DNA from: Scalesia atractyloides
Lineage: Eukaryota; Streptophyta; Magnoliopsida; Asterales; Asteraceae
Length of the DNA stretch: 64,000 nucleotides
NCBI GenBank assembly: GCA_947069175.1
Contig: CAMTDV010000013.1
Location: forward strand, 31,323,725 to 31,387,724
Reading direction: 5' to 3'
Positions 59,297-64,000 of this stretch are shown here, piece by piece. Both the position numbers and the translations under genes were made by a program. Under the pieces are notes generated by a model. That model was given only the letters and a program-made list of their open reading frames with translations, searched no databases and had not been told where the DNA came from. Positions within the stretch are counted from its first letter, which is position 1; every line of letters starts with the position of its first letter.

Positions 59297-60476
59297 TTAA
59301 CTAATGGTAAATTCAGATATTTGTTTGTAGAACGTAAGCTTAGGTGGGTGAAGGTTGGGCAGGTGGTAAAAGTAATGGTTGTTGAGCTTGGCCCACCATT
59401 TGATTAAGGGCTTGGGCTTGAGGCTGATTGCGGTTTGATCGTTGGAGTGTACGTTTGGATAGTGTGACCTGCACGGCCACAACTTGTGCAGTATTGGCAA
59501 GGGTTCGCAGGGGGTGATGATATTGGCAGCGGTTACATTTTGGGTGTGGACCCGTGTATGGATTTTTGAATGGTGCAGCTGGAGGGGCGACTTGTGTGAT
59601 TGGGGCAGCAGTGATGGGAGGGTTGGTTTGGGTGACGGCGAAATTTCTGCCATTTCGCTTTCTCTTACCAGCGAACTTTGAGGATGAGCCTGATTGAGTT
59701 GGGGTTGGAGCTTCAACAGGTGTTTTCTTCTACTCATCTTTAAAATTGCCATTTCGAATGCGATTTTCAGTGACTTCCGTAGCTAGTTCCATGGTAGCTT
59801 CGAGTGTTGCGGGAGAAGTGCTTAAAACTGAATCTTGAATTTTTGAGGGGAGACCTCGATTATAGTGCTCGATCAAACGGTATAACGGGGTGAACAGGGT
59901 GGGGACCATCTGGTTCAACTCGAGAAATCTCTTGTTGTATGAGGTGTAGTCTCCTTCCTTTTGTTTTAAAGAGTAGAATTCATCTTCGAGCTTTTTGATC
60001 TCACTTCTAGGGTAGAAGCGTCTCGTCATGATCTCCCTTAATTCTTCCCATGTTAAGGCCATGGCATCTTCAACACCTCGCTTACCTTTTTTCGTGTTCC
60101 ACCAGGTAAGTGCTACCCCAAACAGACGTCCAGTAGCGTAACGCACCTTGCGATCCTCGGGACAGTCGCAATTGAGAAATGTGTTTTCCATCTCCTTAAA
60201 CCAATGGAGGAGAGCGGTGACACCTTCAGTCCCTTCATATTTTGGGGGATCGTAGGACTTGAAATGTTTGTAGGTGCATTTAGTAGGTTTGGGAGGAGGG
60301 TTGGTGACGTTTTGGCCTTCTTGGTTTGTAGGGTTGATGGGATTTGCGACGAGAGCTTGTTGAACTTGTAAAACGATGTCAGGAAGTACCGCAGCCATTT
60401 GTTGAGCAATTTGTGTGGCCATGCGTTCGCTCGACCTTCCTGACCTTCTACCTCCTCGTAAGTGTCTAGCAGACAT
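59297..60476 (-). pseudogene. Gypsy gag (retrotrans_gag type), truncated element
   Basis: Capsid/nucleocapsid precursor of a Ty3-gypsy element. ATG 60476 gives 248 codons: a basic head (SARHLRGGRRSGRSSERMA), then the gag domain with YEGTEGVTALLHWFKEMENT, ALTWWNTKKG, LTWEELREIMTRRFYPRSEI, KLEDEFYSLKQKEGDYTSY and LEATMELATEVTENRI. A TAG at about 59732 interrupts, and reading resumes through a Thr/Pro-rich linker to a zinc knuckle near 59470-59500 (CTSCGRAGHT), which is off frame by an indel. No protease or RT follows, since the left side ends in unrelated repeats. The domain resembles gag of chromovirus-type gypsy elements, lineage not certain. Confidence 0.85.
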
Positions 60477-61249
60477 CTACAGGAATATATGTAGGGAGAT
60501 TGTGAGTTTGATAGTTTTCTAGGTGTCATGTGTCGTAAAAAGAATGAAAAACAACATTTATGAATATCTGAAGAAAATAACTTAACTACATCCATAGGAT
60601 GTCTTTGGCTTGCTCATGTTTGGGCCTCCAAATGTCTTCCATACCATGGCCTGTATAGTCATGTGGGCCCCCATGACTATTGGGCTTGGAAGGGTTCACA
60701 TTGGTGTCGGCTTGATAACACTCGCATCACCCGAATGAAAATCGTAAAAGATGATTGCGAGATGTAAGGTCGGAGGGTGTCGAGGTGTAGACATAATGAC
60801 GACACAAAGTGGGGTTAGTTCACACGACGTTTGGTGTAGCATGCTTTGGCCTAGTAGGTCCTTTGTACTCTCATCGTTAGTCCCCAGGTAGGCAAACTGG
60901 TCCTTTATTTTGGATTTATACGAATGCCAAGCCTAGACAGGACGTTCCGACTACCGGTACTGGTATCCTTCCAGTTACTACATGCCCGTCGTGAAAACTC
61001 ACTTTGATATGATTTAAAATAAAATATGAAAACATTGTAAAAATCTTTGAAAAGAAATCATGGAAATTGTGAAATCGTGTGGTGTGTGCTTACATAGGTA
61101 TGATATGTTATTGAGATATGAACTATAACGAGCATCGCATATTAACATGTACTTGTGAGAGTGCTTGCATAAAATTGTGTGTGAAAATAAACATGAAACA
61201 TATAAACATCATGAATTTTGCATGTAACACATAAACAATTAAAATCTAA
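60477..61249 (-). repeat. Gypsy leader and probable 5' LTR
   Basis: Right of the gypsy gag start. Around 60707-60718 the plus strand has GGCTTGATAACA, a degenerate complement of the TGGTATCAGAGCC-type primer site, followed by CGCATCACCCGA, a likely LTR end. The LTR would then extend right for some 500 bp. Ends are not firm. Confidence 0.4.
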
Positions 61250-61476
61250 TCAACTATAGTATAGGCTCTAAGGGTCTAATAACCTATCCTATATCCTATA
61301 TCCCTGCTGAATTGTTTACTTGCGTTGTACTTTGCACGTCAATCAATACATTCAGAGCAGTTAAATAGTAGATCTCACTTGTTCGTTTGTCATCCTCTCT
61401 AGCAATGAATTCCGCCTCTGCTAGTTGAGTTAGGTCAGACCGGTTGCTCATCGGAGGAGCCGATCCCCTATTCACA
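61250..61476 (+). repeat. 3' end of the 5' LTR of copia element 3
   Basis: Sequence up to CCCCTATTCACA, which is placed two bases before the primer binding site exactly as in the copia at 23973 (CTACA, AG, TGGTATC). The LTR start is not seen directly here. Confidence 0.55.
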
Positions 61477-61478
61477 AG

Positions 61479-61490
61479 TGGTATCAGAGC
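61479..61490 (+). other. Primer binding site of copia element 3
   Basis: TGGTATCAGAGC, a perfect 12-base match to the complement of initiator-Met tRNA. Confidence 0.85.
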
Positions 61491-61714
61491 CTTGAGGTCT
61501 GATCTGCTGACAAACGTCAAGTTTCTGCAGGCTACCAACTATTTCAGATTCAAATTCACTGTTGCAGCTTTCTACTTCTATACTTTCCCAAACTGATCTC
61601 GGAATTGGATGAAATTATGGACAAATTGGACTAGAATTCTAGGATATCACGTTAAAATCAATTCTAAACAATCCTTAACAATTTCGTAAAATTCATCCGT
61701 TTTGTGACCTAAGT

Positions 61715-61985
61715 TGTTTCGTACGGGTAGAGAGACCACTCGCACGAACGACTGTTTGAACAAGTTTATTCATTCGTACGAACGAGTAATCAAAAGTTCT
61801 TAAAATTCACAAGTTAAAATTTAAAACTGTGATTCACACAAGTTACACATTCATACGAATGACTTATTCGTACGAGTTACTTTCTTGTTCGCACGAGTAG
61901 CTTGTTGGAATCACCTTGTCCGCACAAGTATCAGAGTCGTACGAACGGATCTTGGTCGCACGAACTGTTTTGGTCATCCTCACGG
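61715..61985. repeat. CGTACGA motif array in the copia 3 leader
   Basis: About ten words such as TTCGTACGAA, TTCGCACGAG, TTCGTACGAG and GTCGTACGAACGG between the PBS and gag, matching in motif and position the array at 25185-25375 of the first copia. Confidence 0.7.
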
Positions 61986-62046
61986 AGAAAGTTATACTTT
62001 TCTAATCAGTTTTTCGATAGTGTGTGTCTAAACTTTTTGCAGAAAA

Positions 62047-64000
62047 ATGGTAGAAGAATTTTATAACGCATTTGCTACATTAGTAGTCATGACTACTGCA
62101 GCACAAAACATGAACCTCGAGAACGAGATGGGTACTATAACGAAACCGCCAAAGTTAATGAACCTCGAAGACTTCGATAGGTGGAGCGAACGTTTCATGA
62201 CTTGGGTTCAGTAAAATCATTTTACCTGTTGGTTTGCTATAGAAGAAAGGTACCAATCACCTGTTGGAGAGAACGGTCTCGAGAAGACATTGGCTCCACT
62301 TTCAGAGTATGAAAGGGGAAATTTTATCAATGAGAAGAAAATGATGAATATTCTTCAACAATCCATCAAGGAAGACATTCTAGCGTTGTTACAACATGAT
62401 GATGACGCACAATCATTATGGAATGCTCTTCGATTGAAATTCCAGGGAAGTGCCCAATTGCGAAAAGGGAAGAGGTCGTTGTGGAGTAAAGAATTTGACA
62501 TCTTTACGTTGATCAAAGGAGAGACGGTTAAACAGCTGATTGAAAGAAACTATTATCTTGTTGTGCAAATGAAGCGAATGGGAATCGTCAAGACGAACAA
62601 AGAACTTGTTGATAAACTCGCTGATTCCTTGCCACAAGGTGAATGGTCTACCTATTTGACCATTTCGAAGAATGGAAATGAATATGGTAATCTCTCATTA
62701 CCATGTTTTATTGAGAGATTAGAGGGACATGAGCTTGAAATGTAAAAGATGGCGAAGAACAAGAATGTTCAAGTGTAACAAGATTTTAATCTTTACTTCA
62801 AGAATAGTTCTGCCACTCAAATACAATCTCCAAAGATTCACACTGCCTTTTAATGCTTACAGCACACCCAGCCCACCGTCAAATCAAAATAATAGTTTTC
62901 AATCATTTACAACGGTCAATCCAAACATGTCTCAAAGCCCATAGTCATCTTATGGATCGAGCAATCCCTAACTCAACCAGACCAGTTAATCAAATCCTAC
63001 TCAGAGGGTACTACATTGCAATATCGCTGTCGATTTCCAGAATGCACAAAACTATGATGAGAAAACCGCTAAGCAGCATATGTCACTATTAGCATCGGTT
63101 CTCGAATCTTATGACAGTCTTGTAGCAGGAAGGATTGGAAATTCTGAAATGACCAGAGAGGACTATGATCAGATTGAGCCAGTAGAGATGGAGTTGATCG
63201 ATATAAAATGGTGTACGGCATCTATTGTTCGACGCGCACAACGCTTTATGGAAATCATTGGGAAAGAGAACTTGGGAGGTTTGGAGGAAAACTTGGATTT
63301 GATAAATCCAAAGTTACTTGTTTCAAGTGTCGGGAAAAGTGTCATTTTAAACGTGAATGCCCGAACAGAGAAGCTCAGGGTAATCAGAACCCATTTGCCG
63401 ACGACTACTACAAGAAGGCTATCTACCACCGTCCCCAACCAAGAACTCAAATGGTGCAGATCGAAGATAGACAACCAGAAGCCAAAGACAAAGCGCTAGT
63501 GGTTACTCAAGAAGATGAGGGCTTTAACTAGAACAAATATATTTCAAAGAATGAGAGTTTGGCGTTGGTTGCTGAGATAATCGAAGAACCTGAAGAAGAA
63601 TTGGAGGCATCTTTTGATGAGGCACCAGAAGATGATTATTACTATCACACCTCATCAGAAGAGGATGAACTTTTAAACAGTGCGTTAAACACCTCATGCC
63701 TAACGATATGTTGAAAACTTTTGCAGGTTACTTTGGACCAAGGCATCGATCATCTTTCGAAGAACAGAAGAAGCCTGATGTTGAACAGAGAGTTGATGAA
63801 CAGATGGAGAAGTTAGCTGTTGAGACTAACAAAGCATGCATGGCAAACATTAACGAGGTAAATGAGTCCAAATATGAGTCTCTATTAGACAAACCATGTT
63901 TAAAATGTGTTGAGCCATGCAATGAATGTGTGGTAAAAGACACACGATATACTGAGCTCAAAAGTTTAACAGACAATTTGTCGAGTGATTTTAAATCAAC
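62047..64000 (+). pseudogene. Copia gag and linker, runs off the window
   Basis: ATG 62047 follows a TTTTTGCAG. The gag frame has a TAA at 62212-62214, then runs 62290-62745 with SLWNALRLKFQG and LIERNYYLVVQMKRMGI. After a degraded stretch, it continues as SLLASVLESYDSLVAGRIGN (63080 on) and a CCHC zinc knuckle, CFKCREKCHFKREC, at 63319-63360. An acidic tail and CLKCVEPCNECV near 63895-63930 follow. Order and motifs parallel gag at 25505, so both are one copia family. At least two frameshifts and several stops make it non-functional. Pol would lie beyond the right edge. Confidence 0.85.

Noticed and set aside
1..64000. CRISPR arrays, bacterial operons or phage-like features
   Set aside because: The window is clearly plant nuclear DNA; the short-spaced repeats are palindromic LTR motifs or minisatellites, without the direct-repeat/unique-spacer pattern.

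Overview
This is a plant nuclear window: AT-rich, with one intact spliced gene on the minus strand in its left part and repeats nearly everywhere else. The gene and the LTR-retrotransposon families (3.2 kb LTRs ending TGTCACACC/GTGTGACA, and an extra ORF downstream of copia pol) suggest a eudicot, most likely Asteraceae. That placement is inference from recognised family features, not a database match.

1-10 kb: the host gene is phytoene synthase (PSY), minus strand, six coding exons (5998-9392), 420 codons with no break and both Asp-rich active-site motifs present. It makes phytoene in plastids, the first committed step of carotenoid synthesis. Downstream of it (1-5.9 kb) lie dispersed and tandem repeats and a SINE with a 16-bp target duplication. 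10-18 kb is upstream non-coding DNA with microsatellites, two TAA-flanked Tourist/Harbinger-like MITEs, Asp718-free low-complexity dispersed repeats and a distal group of CACGTG boxes.

18-41.5 kb: a nest of retroelements. A 5'-truncated minus-strand copia pol remnant (18.45-20.8 kb) comes first. A gypsy-type solo LTR (21419-41460, about 3.2 kb of its own sequence) is then split by a full-length Ty1-copia element (23973-40806, TSD GTCCT). That copia is itself split inside pol by a second solo LTR of the same gypsy-type family in opposite orientation (30901-34201). The copia carries gag, PR, IN, RT and RNase H, all frameshifted, plus an additional ORF (aORF) between pol and the 3' LTR.

41.9-47.9 kb: a complete LTR element on the minus strand (TSD AGTCG) with no gag or pol. 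Its only coding content is a roughly 3.6 kb aORF whose N-terminal part matches the aORF of the copia above. It is the most unusual object in the window.

48-64 kb: fold-back elements, an aminotransferase exon fragment (AGT2-like), a Harbinger ORF1 (SANT/Myb-like) pseudogene, tandem and inverted repeats, SINE-like pieces, gypsy gag remnants, and the 5' part of a third copia (PBS at 61479, gag to the window end) related to the first.

Only PSY looks functional. The LTRs share a layout: each carries its own short-repeat array just upstream of a TATA box.
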